Source of the DNA: Anaeromyces robustus
Lineage: Eukaryota; Neocallimastigomycota; Neocallimastigomycetes; Neocallimastigales; Neocallimastigaceae
Direction: 5' to 3'
Assembly: GCA_002104895.1 (NCBI GenBank)
Contig: MCFG01000159.1
Coordinates: 22,501 to 72,500 of the forward strand
Length of the DNA stretch: 50,000 nt
Shown here: positions 49,557 through 50,000 of the stretch, one piece after another
How positions within the stretch are numbered: the first letter of the stretch is position 1
Layout: every line of letters begins with the position of its first letter
Made by a program: the position numbers and the translations under genes
The notes under the pieces: generated by a model
The model's input: only the letters and a program-made list of their open reading frames with translations
What the model was told of the DNA's origin: nothing
Databases searched by the model: none

Positions 49557-50000
49557 TTTTATTAGGAAAGATTAAAAATTTAAAAAAAAATTAAAAAAGA
49601 TAATTTTCAATTTAAATTAAATTCATTTCACTTTATGTAAAATAATATTATTTTTAATTCAATTTTTTTTTTTTTCTTTTGTTTCTTAATAAATTATTAT
49701 TGGAATAATTAAAAGATATTTATTTTTCAAAGAAAAAAAATAAAAAAATTGAAAAAAATCAAAGGTTTTTATAGGTTTGATTTTTTATATATAAATAAAT
49801 TAAAATAATATATATAACAATATATAACAATATATATAACAATATATAATAATATATAATATTTATAAAATAATATATTTTATTTAAATTTATATTTTAT
49901 AGAATATTCTATTATTCTAAACAAAATGTTTATTTTTATTATCAAAGTATGTGTTATAAAAAATTTGGTTTTATTTATTTATTTATTTATTTATTTATTT
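49557..50000. other. A/T flank at the window end
   Basis: Upstream region of the ankyrin gene: poly-A and poly-T tracts, ATATAACAAT-type short repeats (49810-49862) and a TTTA run reaching the end of the window. No gene was seen. Confidence 0.5.

Overview
The window looks like nuclear DNA of an anaerobic gut fungus (Neocallimastigomycota; the genus cannot be told). Intergenic DNA is almost pure A/T, with very long homopolymers and AAAT or ATT microsatellites. Genes are clear islands of higher G+C with short AT-rich GT-AG introns. Three secreted CotH-family protein kinases with Thr-rich tails lie close together, which is typical of these fungi. A dictyostelid would share the A/T bias and poly-Asn tracts, but the CotH paralogue array argues against one.

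Layout. (1) 1-9.3 kb: three minus-strand paralogues of an unnamed four-helix membrane protein. Each has three exons in the same phases, and each carries a conserved TATA-containing upstream block. Between copies two and three are an orphan membrane exon and the decayed 3' end of a LINE. (2) 9.3-19 kb: gene-poor DNA with a long perfect palindrome, a three-copy satellite whose middle copy has an inverted core, a tRNA-derived SINE with target-site duplications, and a 255-bp AAAT microsatellite. (3) 19-40 kb: three CotH genes on the plus strand (733, 702 and 665 aa as spliced here). All have four exons, and exons 1-3 are exactly 55, 105 and 142 nt in every copy. Between CotH 2 and 3 lies a five-exon gene for a membrane-anchored alpha/beta hydrolase with a long Asn-rich linker. 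Asn stands where the catalytic His is expected. (4) 41.3-45.5 kb: an intronless minus-strand ABCC-type full transporter, convergent with CotH 3. (5) 47.5-49.6 kb: a small unidentified plus-strand reading frame after an ATT microsatellite, then a minus-strand ankyrin-repeat gene. Both appear interrupted by one-base length changes.

The window shows two local gene-family expansions, one of secreted kinases and one of small membrane proteins, in a background of simple repeats and non-LTR retroposon debris. No dockerin domain, CRISPR array, rRNA or convincing functional tRNA was seen. Exon structures were worked out by hand from splice sites, reading frame and comparison between paralogues.
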